Part shown: in pieces, positions 13,001 to 25,146 of the stretch
Layout: every line of letters starts with the position of its first letter
Position numbering within the stretch: position 1 is the stretch's first letter
Source: Sipunculus nudus
Taxonomy: Eukaryota; Annelida; Sipuncula; Golfingiida; Sipunculidae
Length of the DNA: 64,000 nucleotides
Direction of reading: 5' to 3'
Assembly (NCBI GenBank): GCA_026874595.1
Contig: CM049307.1
Location: 43,718,362 to 43,782,361 of the forward strand
Position numbers and translations under genes: made by a program
Notes under the pieces: generated by a model
What the model was told of the DNA's origin: nothing
The model's input: the letters and a program-made list of their open reading frames with translations, nothing else
Database searches by the model: none

Positions 13001-16000
13001 AAATATTACAGAGAGCCAGGTCTAAGAAGATATTGGCATTTATTCACCAGCAAGAAAATAAATTTTGCTTAAAGTTCTATATTTCTTAAACTATTTAGCA
13101 TTCCCTCCGCTGGATTCAGGGAATGGGTGGCGATCTGTCACTTTCAGTCCCTAACCCCATATAATTTATATACCTTGGTCCGCACCCCTCTTCCACGTCT
13201 AATAACATTATTATCTACGATTGTGAAGACAATACTTTCTTATACAAAAACGTGAAGAATACAGCCTAATACAACTGTTAATCAATATGGGAACCTTTTG
13301 GTTTAAGTATAATTCAGTTGGCACATAAACACAAGAATAAAGTAAATTATTTTGTAGTGTCCATGTGACGGTTCCTGCCATCGGGGGAGGTTTCGGGGGA
13401 AAGGAACAGATGTCATCGATAGTTGCTGCATCCGTTGCTGCAGCAGCAGTTGTCCTGAATAGGTGAGTGTAAAGCTAAGACCCAATCACTCCAACAAATT
13501 TTCATTTAAACTTCAAACATGATTAGGAATGAAGTAATATGAAAATAAAGAAAATGTTATAATACTTTTATTATTTTAATAAGAATATAAAATTAAGAAT
13601 TGACAAACTCTCTTTATTTGCTGTTTAGGTTTATTGTTTATCTGTTTTCTTAAGGCCAGTTCGGATGACTTTGAGCCTGAAGGATGCCCTGAAGACGAGT
13701 ATGAAGAGACCCCCAATGGTATTCAAATACAAGGTAATAATAACCGATCTAAACTTGAATAGCGGAAATGAAAGTTTAATTTGATACATAGCATTTTGGT
13801 GTAGGGAATGAATTTCAAACCAAACCACCCCAAACAAATTGCCATAATCGATACAAATAGAATTTGTAAAAGATACAAATAGAATAAAATAACAATATTA
13901 TAAAACCGGATAAAGTGTAATCAACTCTGACATTTACTATAATCATTAAAAAACTTAGCGGAACAAGCATAGGATCCCATATCTTAAATAACCTTAAATA
14001 CACAAATCGACACACCATCCGAAAGCTCTGGTTCTCAGCTAGCTATCGAATTATTGCCTATAAACTGTTAAAAATCTTATGCTAGGTCAATACATTTAAT
14101 AGCGAATAACTTTGACTAAGCTGCCTCTCTGGATCAGTTATCCTAAAAAAATATATTCTCTATAGACATAGACCTTTTAAAAATATCTACTTCAGTTTTG
14201 TCATCATGGGTGGTAACGATAATTGTAAATTTGCTATTGGCTCATGGACTTGCCTCTCTTCTGTGATATAAACCTAGCTGTATATATCTCTACATTCGAG
14301 ATGTAAAGCTCGCAGACATCCTTGAAGCGCATCTCAGATTAAGCGGGGGTGGACATCCTTCTAGTTTTTCAGTGCGCATGTGCAAGCCACCATTACTCAC
14401 AGTACAGTGGGAGGTGCTGGTTGAGGGAGCAAGCTTTGTACAAGACTTGACAGTGTCTGGAACTTTCTGCTGCCAAGATATGCCAGCATCTATCGAAAAG
14501 ACAGCAGATATTTTTCTTTATTCCTGGCTAATGTTGTGAATACTATTAAAAACTCGCTACAATAAAGTTTAATACAGAAGACAACAATTCATTCCTTTTC
14601 AAACCTTTCCAGTCTTATCATATGTAACATTTCAGACGAGAATTTGTTCATTGCGAGTTGGATGTTTTATTGATTAGTCAATATATCCTTTCATAGGTCG
14701 GGTTCGATGAGAGAGGGACAATAATGGCGGTCTCGGTCGACATATACATGGACAGTGGACGTGAACCAATATTAGGGGTTTATTCCGAGTTCCTCATGAA
14801 GATATTAGCAAGTGGTATGTATCAATATATCATCGCTCTTACACATAGTAAATGTATTAAACAATTCTGCATTGAGAAACATATTTGTCACACGGGTTAT
14901 ATGATTAAAATAGTAATTATAATTTTAGTTTATAATTATTATAAATAAGACGATTACTAGACAGTTATATTGTAACGAGAAGAGGGTATCATGATGATAT
15001 TGCTATAGCTCTCAAACAAATGATAAGAATGCCTTTGCCTTTCTTAAAATGTTAGGACAAAATGGTACCGACATGTTTATGATACATTCATGGATTTGTC
15101 TTCTATCAGATTTAATTATGAGGGCAGTGTTAAACTAAGAAATTAGAAGATAACACTGGTTGACCTGCAAAGAAACCCACTGTGTTGTCATAAAAACGTA
15201 TATACATAATGTAAAATACATTAGACACCATTTATATGGACTGTCCATATAAAAATTTTCTTTGTCTTTTATTTTTTTTCTTTTTGTCGTAGTAATGTTT
15301 TCACCAACAGATTAACCAATATCAGGCAGTTTTCATCACTGATTCAAATAGTATATTATTTCATTTTCCTTATACATCAGTATTCTATTCCAGTTTACAC
15401 TGTTCCGAACTGGATGATCATGTGTTACTTTATGAAAACGAACCAGAGAACAAGATGTTCCATGAGATCCCCGCGTGAGTACAATAATCTTCTGATGCCA
15501 GATTTCAATTCTCCCACTGCGTTGCTATAGAGTAAACAACTAGTGGAATGCAAAAGGTTCAAAGTTTAAGGTAATCGAATGACTATATAATGGCTTGCTT
15601 TTAAGCCGTTAGGCTATTACCATGAATCATTGGACTAACGTTGCTCTGATGAAGAATTTCGTATGGCTAAATTACTGTTATTTCAGTGTCCTGTGTATAA
15701 GGATCCACATATGAAATGTTCGAGAAAAAATAAGCAACAAGTATTGAAGATAATTTTAAAAGATGTTTAAGTTTGGATAGTCTGTTAGAAATTTGAAATT
15801 TATCAGCTTTTGTTTATTATGGTGTTATAAAAAGACAGGATATGTTACAAAATTGTTATTTATACCATCACTTTATGGCACAATGGTAAATGTAGAGTCA
15901 TTTTTTCTTTGTGTTGTTCTTTCTGTCTTTTTCAGAATCACAAGCACTGATTTGTATTTTATATTAGTTTGAATGCACAGGTATTGTAAGAATTTGATTA

Positions 16001-19000
16001 TTATTGTTTTGGAAAATTAAATGTATATAGTTGGAAGTTAGGGTCTTAGGCCTGTATTCCTGAAATAACTCTTTTCCTTCTTACTTACTGTTATTAACAC
16101 ACTTCAGTCCATCTGGCCACAACGTTTTTCATAGAGACTGTAATGGACCTCGTTGCCAAGGCAGTATTGCGTGACCCCTTGGAGATTCGTTTGATGCACA
16201 TGCGTCAGCCAGGGGAGGTAAATATAAACCTTACAAAAAATACTCCTACATTTCCAAATGACATACGTTATTGTCCTAATTATGTACGAAGTTGCTAGCA
16301 TTTGCTCATTTATAGAACACCAGTATCATTACTCGCAGGATATGACCGACATTTGTTGAGGTGAGGTCTTAAGTTTATATGGTTAAGTCATTTTGTTAAC
16401 ATTTATTGTAGGTTTGTTTGTACAACAAACTGGATCCGGACTTCTGTTTGAAGGAACTGTGGGAAGAATTACGGGAAACGTCGGACTATGAAAAAAGGAC
16501 AGAAAAGATTGAAGAATACAACAAAGTACTGTAAAAATGTCTCATACATTGATATAATAGCTTTCATAAAATATATTTACAATAATATGCTTCATCATAA
16601 TAATTTCTGAACACTGCACATTGCAATTTGTTTAAAGTAATGGATCAGTCATACTTATTATGCATGTCTACAGAATAACCGTTGGAGAAAGCGTGGCATG
16701 TCTGTGGTACCTTCCTTGTACCAGTTATTTTATAACTACAACAACCAGAGCTGTTTCCTTGCGGTGTACCAGAAGGACGGGTCGGTGGCTGTATCACATG
16801 GAGGAGTAGAGATGGGACAGGGAATAAATACTAAGGTAAGTTATGAATTTTTAATAAGTGTTCCTTTATTTCACCAACCAGAGCTGTTTTCTGGCGGGGC
16901 TGGAGAAGGACCGGTCGCTGACGAGATGGGAAAATTGATAAACAGTAAGTTAATACAATCAGTATCAAGAAAGAGGGTTGATAACATGGTATGATAAAGG
17001 CCTATGGAATTTTGAACTGGGAGCTGGAACAGCAGATTGTAATGAAACGGCATATCAGACGGGCTTTATCATTAATAAAGTAAGCTTGTTTTTGGCCGGT
17101 AAAGAGGTCTGGTATTACTTTTTTATTGGCGTGTTTCCACATATATTATAAGACTGAGGTCATAACCGCTAATTTTCATGTAAGGGCTTTAATATTTCAG
17201 AAGCCACGTAAAGTATAGGTAAATCTGAAATAGAAGTTTTCCCGACAGGTGATAGATGCTACCTGGAAGAAGGATATATATAACCTGCTGAGATTCACCT
17301 TAGTATCCTTGCTCAAGAAGGCAAAGCATTATTTATTTTTGTCTTGTTACAGGTGTGTCAGGCGGTGGCTCAGACCCTTGGAATCCCTGTAGACCTGGTC
17401 CATTGTCAGCCAGGGAACAGTCTGGTTGGAGCCAACTGTGCTCCCTCAGGGGGAAGCGTGACGTCAGAGATCGCTGTAAAGGTCAGGAGTTTACATAATG
17501 TTCATCAATTTACATGGTTTTTGTTACACTTTTAAATACTGATTTGGACACAATATCCGAGTATGTGAATGAAGTTGCTGATATATTCGGTATTTATAAG
17601 GGTATAAAATCTACAACTTGGCATAATTTTACATTTACAAAAGGTTGTCCTATATATTTGCAAGGAATGTCCCTTATGTTTTCCCTTAAGTCAGTCCTAA
17701 CAATCATATGATACGGTTTAATTATAATATTTACCATTCCAGATTAACGTACACAACAAAAGGCAATAACTCAATAACAACGTTAAGTGTTTTCTGTCGG
17801 GTTTAATGTAAAGAAAGACAGTTCCATTGGAAATGCTTTTGTCCAATGATTACATTTACTAGCTATATGTTTTTATTAAATATCCTTAACGAATGTTTAA
17901 CTATTAATGATCTGTGGGGTATACTTTACCAGTAGCTTCATTTAAACCATATGATCAAAGGTTAGGTGTGAACTTACTCTGCAGCTGATTATTCAGTGGC
18001 TTTCTTGGAGCAAGCATTTGAGTCATTGAATATCTATGTGGGTGATTATACCAATGGTTACAAAACGCCGAATTCAACTTTTTTTTCTGTATTTACATAA
18101 TAAGGCAGCCTTACAAGCTAGCAAAATTCTTCAAGAACGCATGTTGCCGATTCGTGAGAAAAATCCAAAAGCTTCATGGAAGGAACTAGTATCGGCGTGT
18201 CACCTGGCAAAGGTTGACCTCACAGTCCAGGCGAGGCAAGCAGTATTTTTAATATTTGCAGTACAAATATTGTATTTGTGGTATATTAAGTGTACATTAA
18301 CTATGTAACATTTCCTTTGAAATCATACAGAGGAAGGGCATTAGGCTACCTCTAATATCTTTATCGTCTAATATCCCTTACGTGACTTTTCATTTATGTC
18401 CTGAGAATTCTGCTTAAAGTTATCTTATTACCATGTATATATTGGAACTTTTAAAACTTTGTATAAAACTCAATTTTCCGTTGCGTAGTCTAGGTGTTCA
18501 GACAAATCTTAATGTCTTTGTCTGAATAAAACAGTTAAAGATGTATTAATTCAAAATGTTCCCATACACATTAGATGTTTTCCGGAGTTTTCCCTGGATA
18601 CATTCAGCTATAATACCTACGGAATCTGTGTGGCTGAAGCAGAAGTTGATATTCTGACAGGCCAGTACCAGATCAGCAGAGTGGACATCCTAATGGACCT
18701 GGGAGAAAGGTTAGTCGATGAGTTTTCCTTTAAAGAATGAATACACAAATATCCCTTTACATATTTTTGTTTAATATAGGTAATGATATAACAGAGACAG
18801 TAAACTGGTAGTCCTAGATTGCCCTAAGGTTGGTAAGTATGTACCAAAATCAGCACCTGAGATAAAGTGGAGTTTGTCAGACAAAGCGGCAGATTTATTC
18901 GATTTATAAATAGATTGATTAATTGAATGAATTGTGAATTGAGCACGATAGTTGGTAAAGTAGGGTATATATAATCATGTTAACGAACATTACAATATAT

Positions 19001-22000
19001 ATGCAGCATTATCATAGTAGGTTTTTCACTGAAGAATGTTTATATGCAAAACATGTAAAATCAGTATATTTTCATCGACTTTTGGTGATCTTATTTACAC
19101 AGTATGAACCCTATGCTGGACGTGGGACAGATAGAGGGAGCGTTCGTGATGGGGATGGGATACATGTTGACAGAAAAAGAAATCCTGGACCCAGGAAGTG
19201 GGAACGTCCTATCTGCTGGCACACATGTATGCACTTACGATTCTGATGTTGCTTCAATGATTGATATTTAATTTTTACTATTATTAATTGTTCCTGTCAG
19301 AGGTTGAGATGCGCATTGGGTCGCATTGTAATGATTCAGACAATCATTAATTGGAACTAGTTGGATCTTATGCTCCCTGAGAGTTCCATTGGCATGACAC
19401 AACAGTTACACATCCGTGAAACAACCATTAGCCATCTATAAATCAGATTGTTTTTAGATGATAAACCAGTAAAAATCAATATTTTAGTATTTTATCACAT
19501 GTATTTTTAAAAAAGTTTACTGATATTTACATTATTGATAATTTATCGATCAGACTGTATAATGATTATATTTAATAAATTCAAACATGCATAATAAAGA
19601 AATGTAGCATACATTGTCTTCAGAAAAGGTGAGATGAGATTAAAATTTAGCAAACACCTGAACACTTCATCCCAGCGAGTTGCTTTTAGATGCTTTAAAC
19701 GATTCCAGCAATACTTAGCTTGCGACATTAATTAAAATCCGATGAATGTTATTGCTTCCAGTGATAAATTACTTCTTGGGGATGATGATTGGTAAAATAA
19801 ATATATTAAATCCACGCCCTAGTGTAAATGTAGTAATGCACAGAACAATGCATGGTTCACTGTTGATTGGCTTTCCTGTAGAGTTACAAGGTCCCAATGG
19901 CTCAAGATATTCCGGCAGACTTCCGGGTCAGCCTGAGGAAGGACTCGACCAACAAATTTGGCTTGACGAGGTCCAGAGGTGATCGAATTTTTTTATGTTT
20001 CATTAGTATTTTATGTTAGGGTTATAGTTTTGTTGGCCAAATATATACGGTTACTTTATCGAATATGTTATATCAAATAAAAACATCAAGTGTGTCTCAT
20101 TTAAATTTAAAACCATCCTTTGGCAAACAACGTTTTCATGGTAACATTTTAAAACTTTTCTCTTTACCTATACCTGTATTTATCAAATAGTGCATATATG
20201 TTATAGTTATGACCGATAGCAAAACGATTTGATTAAACGTTCTCATGCTTATCTTCCCCCGTTAATCTTCATATATGTTCCCTTTCTCTTTTATCTCATA
20301 ACTTTCAATGTTTAACCTTTTAAATATACAAATATACTGTTATTACGTCTATTTCAGCTGTTGGAGAACCACCAATAACCATGGCTTGTTCAGTAGTATC
20401 TGCTATCAGGGCGGCCGTTGAGGCAAGCCGAGAGGAGAGGGGCTACAAACCGGAGTTCCTCAGTATTGGCAAGTCCATTAAGATATTATCATTCATATAT
20501 ATTATCAAATTATTACGTAAACCTCCATGTTTTATAGGCCCATATTAGCCATTTATTGCAACGACTGAGAGAGAGAGAGAGAGGGGGGGGGGGGGATATT
20601 TGCCTCATATATGATATGCGCTCATTACTCAAAGTCGGGTGACAACTTCATGTGTATTACCTGAAATATTCAAGTATATGTCGATCCTTGTATCAACACA
20701 TCATAAATAAGCACGGTTATTATCATTCTTGGCCCATCTATATTAGTGTAATCTGGGTTATATTATCAGTTATGTGTCCATCTTACTTCCTTCTGGCTGA
20801 TCGTCCGTTCGTTTACAGTGCGTAAACCTTATATCTAGAGATTTCTTGATTCAATAGCCAGAGAGCACCTGGTGTATGGGTCGTCATAATATGAAATTAT
20901 CTCATAATAATCTTTTTTTTCGCCTCAGATTGTTGAATTTACTCAACCTTCTGAATGCATCATCGGCGATTAAATTTATTTTTAACACATCAAATGACAT
21001 GATATACAGACAATTTACATTGTACAGGACTCCACAAGACTAACAATTGAAGGGCATTCTGACCACAAATTCAAAAATCCAAAATTCAACAGTCTAGATC
21101 ACATGCATCTCTTAATTTACCCCATTTCAAAGTATGTTTAGATGTTATACCTTTATCATGTGCTAAAAACCTTTCTGTAACCTCTGTCATGATAATCTGT
21201 ATTTAATGAGCCATGGGACAAAAAACAATCTGGAGTGTCCTGAGAGTCAGGCTAGGCCTTATGTTAAAATTTTCTGCAGATAAATTTAGCATTGGACAAT
21301 GGAATTGAAATAATGAGCCATGCATATCAATCACTTGACACTAACGATGCAACGTACCACCTTGAGAGTACTTTTCAGGTTGGAAATCGACGTCTCTTGA
21401 TATTTTTAGCTGTAGTGTCATATTTTGGATCATACAATAATGGTCCGTGCAACGTAATGTTCCTCATTTACAACTTTGTCCTAAACATCGTTCAAAGAAT
21501 GTAACGGTCAAATCTGCTCTTTAAATATACCACTTATATTTCCTTATATACCCTTATATTCCCTTTAGTTTTACTGTAGTAGTGATTTTAAAGATAACAA
21601 AGGCCGCACCAATGTAAGCTTTCAGCTGACCAAGCATATATAGGTATTTTTTGTTAGATCGTAAATGTCTTTGTATCCGCCTAAACAAAGTTTTCCGGAT
21701 ACCATGTTTTTGACCGGGTTCCGCCGCCGCCGCCGCCGCGTTCGTTTCCGGAATAGAACTCTGAGACCACTGGACAGATTATGCCGAAACTTTACACGAT
21801 TATTGGGTCACATGTGAACTGGTGCCAAAATATTTTGCGTTGACCTCTGATCTTTTCTTTCTCCAGTGCGTCCATCTGTGCGTCTGTTTTGACACATTAA
21901 CCCACATATCTCGGGAACCGTTTGACCGATCAGAAAAAAATGCACAAATGTAGCCTTTGGATAGCTTTATAACATAAATAAAAATGGTGGCGCCACCTGC

Positions 22001-23190
22001 AACCATTTTTGCACAGCGTTCATCTGTTCATCTGCCTTGGGATAAAATCACTCATATCTCTGCATTGGTTGGACTTATCCTCCTGAAATTTTGCATGTGT
22101 ATACATCCTGGACAGCTTACTTGATTTTATGACAGGTGGCGCCAACTACATTCACGTTTACCCAGCAGACATCCAAGCTCATATCTCGGGAACCGTTTGG
22201 CCGAATTGACGTAAATTTTGCATGTGTATAGATCTTACATAGCTCTTTATTATAGGTAAAACTGGAGGGACCACCTGCAACCATTTTGACACAGCGTTCT
22301 TCTTTTTGTCTGCTGTTGGATAAAATCACTCATATCTCGGCAGTGGTTTGACTTATCTGCCTAAAATTTTGCAGGTTTATACATCTTGGATAGCTTTCAG
22401 GATTTTGTGACAGGTGGCGCCACCTACATTTACGTTTACGCTGCAGACATCCAGGCTTATATTTCGGGAACCGTGTGACTGACAGGGCCAAAATTGTGCA
22501 CGTGTATAGATCTTACATGGCTCTTCATCATACGCAAAACTGCTGGCGCCACCTGCAACCATTTTTGCACAGCGTCCGTCTGTTTGTCTGCCGTGGGCTA
22601 AAATCACTCATATCTCGGCAGTGGTTTGACTTATCTGCCTAAAATGTTGCAGGTTTATACATCTTGGATAGCTTTCTTGATTTTATGAAAGGTGGCGCCA
22701 CCTTCATTCACATTTACGCTGCAGACATCCAAGCTCATATCTCGGGAACCGTTTGACCGATGGGGCCAAATTCTGCATCATGAAAAAAAAGTGCCTTACC
22801 TTACGTTTTATTTATTTTTTTTTGCCTAAGTATTTTAAATTTCTTGTTAGACAGCTAGTTAAGTCACTTATTATCACCTGACCTCCTACAGCTCTGCCAA
22901 CTCAGTATCATAAAACTTTGTACACCTCGGGTTACAAAACGGCTCCCTGCGACACTGCATGATTGAGGGTTACGAACCCACGAGGCCCACGTTAAAACTG
23001 CTTTTACTTTGATTGTGCTTGGTGATTGATTATTATCGGGCATATTTATTATAATAAACCAGCAGGTTACATAATGGATTGGCATAAATGTGAGATGTTG
23101 TTTACATGGTGTTTTGCAGATCCTCCTCTGACAGTGGATAAAGTACAAAGACTGGCTGGGGTGAGGCCGGAAGATCTTGTGGTCAAATAG
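374..23190 (+). CDS. Aldehyde oxidase / xanthine dehydrogenase-like molybdo-flavoenzyme, 5' partial (first exon upstream of window)
   Basis: Cytosolic molybdenum hydroxylase of the XDH/AOX family, which oxidises aldehydes or N-heterocycles through a Moco, two [2Fe-2S] clusters and FAD. I traced 31 coding exons; their coordinates are in the three domain-block entries. They total 3,758 nt and encode 1,252 residues. With about 16 residues from the missing first exon this gives about 1,268, close to insect aldehyde oxidases and shorter than vertebrate XDH (about 1,333). All exon phases join and no stop interrupts the frame; the stop is TAG at 23188-23190. The FAD region resembles aldehyde oxidases more than NAD-dependent XDH, and the Moco pocket has lost several XDH residues, so an oxidase is more likely than a true XDH. 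Three introns have GC donors (2262, 18236, 20469). Database pipelines might call it indole-3-acetaldehyde oxidase-like or XDH-like. The family assignment is sure; the substrate is unknown. Confidence 0.95.
1200..1900. repeat. Decayed dispersed repeat with CGG-rich start and a poly-G run
   Basis: It fills intron 1173-2104. It opens with a GTCTCCC...GGGAGAC stem near 1204-1228 and a (CGG)n-like stretch. Two or three diverged monomers with 'ataa.tttgaac.actcaatat' follow, then G14 near 1785. Protein-like frames here are not coding. Confidence 0.5.
2600..2985. repeat. MITE-like repeat with GTCGCCGG hairpin
   Basis: It lies in the GC-AG intron 2262-3243. It is unusually CG-rich (gtcgtag, gtcgcc motifs), with a perfect 8-bp stem and T4 loop at 2799-2818. 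There is no support for coding. Confidence 0.35.
6310..8145 (+). repeat. Dispersed element, family A (tandem ~350-bp monomers inside)
   Basis: It begins with agctcagctgaccgtaagtc, then a GTCCGTC-rich box. Roughly five diverged monomers follow, each with 'gttaacagggcaca', 'tggacctagaatcttctaacttgacat', 'aggtctctgttac' and a poly-C run. It ends at 'gctgagcgtcatgaccca'. Other copies are at 8690, 29470 and 43050, with a reversed copy at 45860. No open reading frame of useful length is present. It occupies intron 5938-10075 of the AOX gene. Confidence 0.7.
8690..9860 (+). repeat. Dispersed element, family A, second copy
   Basis: It has the same opening (agctcagctgactgtaagtc, GTCCGTC box) and the same closing 'ctgagcgtcgagaccgtggg'. 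The interior switches near 9040 to monomers containing 'ggtcaaaggtcaaggtcac', related to positions 1-300, so it looks like a composite. Confidence 0.6.
9977..10015. repeat. (TA)n microsatellite
   Basis: About 39 bp of pure TA, 60 bp before the AOX exon at 10076. Confidence 0.95.
16874..16944 (+). pseudogene. Relic duplicate of the preceding AOX exon, inside the intron
   Basis: The sequence after 'caaccagagctgttt' matches the 3' half of exon 16674-16835, including the 'agaaggac.ggtcg' and 'gagatggga' blocks and a GTAAGT donor at 16945, with about 30 nt deleted. In the matching frame it meets a stop after about 20 codons. It lies 40-110 bp downstream of the functional exon, so it looks like a local tandem duplication that decayed. 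Confidence 0.7.
20568..20596. repeat. (GA)n followed by poly-G
   Basis: Low-complexity GAGAGA then about 13 G, in the last AOX intron (20469-23119). Confidence 0.9.
21640..22800. repeat. Dispersed element, family B (tandem ~280-bp monomers)
   Basis: Monomers beginning 'tcatatctcgggaaccgtttg' recur near 21890, 22182, 22461 and 22736. Each carries a GGTGGCGCCACC-type palindrome, 'tttgcatgtgtatagatcttacat' and a 'cactcatatctcggca' segment. The front has a (CCG)n stretch near 21718-21738. It occupies the last AOX intron. Short minus-strand frames across it are repeat-derived. Confidence 0.7.
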
Positions 23191-23460
23191 CAACTTGTTT
23201 CCTTCGCCTGTGAAGCATTTCGGACAAAGTCGCATTATTTAGTTGAAAGTTTATAGTTTGACGTGCCATACTTAATGCAAAGCAGTAAAAAATCAGCAAA
23301 AAAAACAGTCATTTTGTTCTATGGGAAAGTTGATGAGTTTCATTAAGATTCATTATATTAAAAGTAGGAACAGACATGAGTCATACATATATCATCAAGC
23401 TTTAATTTTTACTAGGGACTAGCAAAAGCAAAATGATGCTTATCTAATTTGTCTAAATGT

Positions 23461-23466
23461 AATAAA
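23461..23466 (+). promoter_or_regulatory. Candidate poly(A) signal for the AOX gene
   Basis: AATAAA 271 nt after the AOX stop codon, the first canonical hexamer I noticed downstream. This is inference only. Confidence 0.4.
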
Positions 23467-24510
23467 TGACGGTATAGTTTCTGATGAAGCTGCGTCATAG
23501 TCGTTCCCCACGTTTATTTAACCGTTGAATCTTTGAAGTGGTTTGATTACTGTCGGAAATATTTGGAATAATTGAAAAGGGAATGTTTATTCATTACTTA
23601 TATTAATGATCCGCTCAAGTAAAGCTTTTCAGGAATGCATGTCAGCAAACTAAAAACGCCCAAAACGTAGAGGTATTATTATTCTTACCTCTATATAAAT
23701 TTTAACACGCAATATCCTTGAATTAAATACAATTTGTATGATAAGACATACCAAAATTTATTATAATTAATTAATTCCAGAATACGTCATACTGTCAAAA
23801 ACAATCGAAGGTGCATATCAGTCAGTATTATATGGCTAAACAATAGCATATTTAATCAGTTAAGTTTATTAAAAAATGTCACTGTGATCTATATTCTATG
23901 TGAAAGAATATCATTTCAGACTTATACATGGGCAAACATTGTAGAAGTTGGACGTAGAAACTTTTAGCGTATCCTGTAGAAAAGTTCCTGGTAAAATCTT
24001 TTGTGAAAGCCGTACAAGGATCATTGTAAAATATTGCTAAAGGATTATTGGTAAAACCTTTAATTTTAGCACTTGAGAAGTCATTCCACCCATTGTTCCA
24101 GGTTCCTTATCAAATATTTTTTAACCAGATCATAACATCAATAATTAATGCATGCATCACCTGTATTTCAAAATCAACTGAGCATCCTTACCAATTGGCC
24201 ACTTGTTGTTTGTTTGTCACAAGATATCTCCAAGGACTTAGAATGGATTTCATAGAATGGATTTTTATTTGTAACGATCGGTCGGGGGAAAAGGGGCAAA
24301 CCTCTGAGGTAGTCTTTCCATACAACGTCCTATATAATTCTAATTTCTTTTGAAAACTTGTTGGGCTTATTTACTATACAGCAAATAATACAGCAAATAA
24401 ATATGCCGTTCCAGACTACAAATATAGGGTTGTTCCTTGTTAATCGTCAGAACAGTTTGATTACATTAATTACATTAATTGTTGCATATAACTGCATGTC
24501 CGATTCATTA

Positions 24511-24560
<50 letters not shown>

Positions 24561-25019
24561 GTGTGATACCTACTTACAAAAGTTTATATATAAGCTCACT
24601 TTATGTTTTGCTTTACATAGTGTCGGTTTAATCTTGTTTTTTAACAAAAAAACAAAGTGAAAGCTCTATCAAATGATGGCAATGTGATTGCCATTCAGAT
24701 TTGACATATTTTTTTGTTTAATACAAATTGTTATCATTAAAATGGAGTGAGTGTTCAAAGGTACAATACCGTACCTGCGAACGGCCTATATTCACGCGTG
24801 GCTCTCTTTGTTATCCGCATCACAGGTATGTGCTACCCATCATTTCCCTTGTCACGGATGTTCTATGGCCCTGCGCCTGACTCCTCATGCCAATCTATTC
24901 GAGCCACTTAAGACATGCACTAAATCAACCAGCCATCACCGAATACATGTGTGCACGTGGTCGTTTTTGTTATCAGCCTTTGGTCATTAATCATAGTTTT
25001 TTTTATGCATCATCGGTAC
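23467..25019. other. Intergenic, no gene seen
   Basis: AT-rich unique-looking sequence with a (TA)n run at 24516-24557. Short frames here end in the TA repeat or lack splice context. Confidence 0.6.
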
Positions 25020-25026
25020 TATATAA
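25020..25026 (+). promoter_or_regulatory. TATA-like box upstream of orphan AOX exon 1
   Basis: TATATAA lies 69 bp before the ATG at 25095, a plausible core-promoter spacing with a short 5' UTR. Motif only. Confidence 0.35.
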
Positions 25027-25094
25027 CATAGGAACGACTCAGTTTGAGTGTATTAGACCATGAACGTCTAGGCGCTGCTGACAGACCGACAGTC

Positions 25095-25146
25095 ATGGAT
25101 AATGAAGCATTGGTGTGTTTTACAATCAATGGAGAGCCTCACCACG
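25095..25146 (+). pseudogene. Orphan first exon of an AOX-like gene, splice donor lost
   Basis: It reads MDNEALVCFTINGEPHH plus one G. This matches the first coding exon at 28577 (MAGTGVCFAINGQAHR plus one G), with the same VCF.ING core and the same phase-1 end. Where the intact exon has GTAAGC, this one has GAAATA, so it cannot splice normally. No exon 2 follows before the next exon 1 at 28577. It is likely the remnant of a third tandem copy; a living alternative first exon with an unseen donor is less likely. Confidence 0.6.

Larger units (their letters stand above)
10286..23190 (+). other. AOX gene, molybdopterin-binding block (21 exons)
   Basis: Coding exons: 10286-10438, 10955-11077, 11340-11423, 11532-11589, 11777-11926, 12373-12452, 12875-12984, 13358-13462, 13655-13733, 14697-14814, 15394-15474, 16108-16217, 16412-16525, 16674-16835, 17353-17481, 18105-18235, 18575-18709, 19103-19226, 19882-19978, 20358-20468 and 23120-23190. 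GGGFGGKE is at 13383-13406, GGVEMGQG lies near the end of exon 16674-16835, and GEPP, with the catalytic Glu (bovine XDH Glu1261), has its Glu at 20366-20368. The position of bovine XDH Arg880 appears to be Phe (14790-14792), and the FRGFG loop is MRSP (15462-15473). Donors at 18236 and 20469 are GCAAGC and GCAAGT. Other possible donors there would break phase with the next exon. Confidence 0.9.

Noticed and set aside
16526-16536. Later donor GTACT|GTAAAA for the exon ending at 16525
   Set aside because: It breaks the frame with exon 16674, while AAA|GTACTG keeps phase and alignment.
20469-20476. Alternative GT donor (GGCAA|GTCCAT) for the exon ending at 20468
   Set aside because: It would end in phase 2, but the last exon at 23120 needs phase 1, so the GC donor is preferred.
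21700-22800. CRISPR-like or coding meaning for the regularly spaced repeats
   Set aside because: The monomers are ~280 bp, diverged and without short spacers. This is a decayed eukaryotic tandem element.
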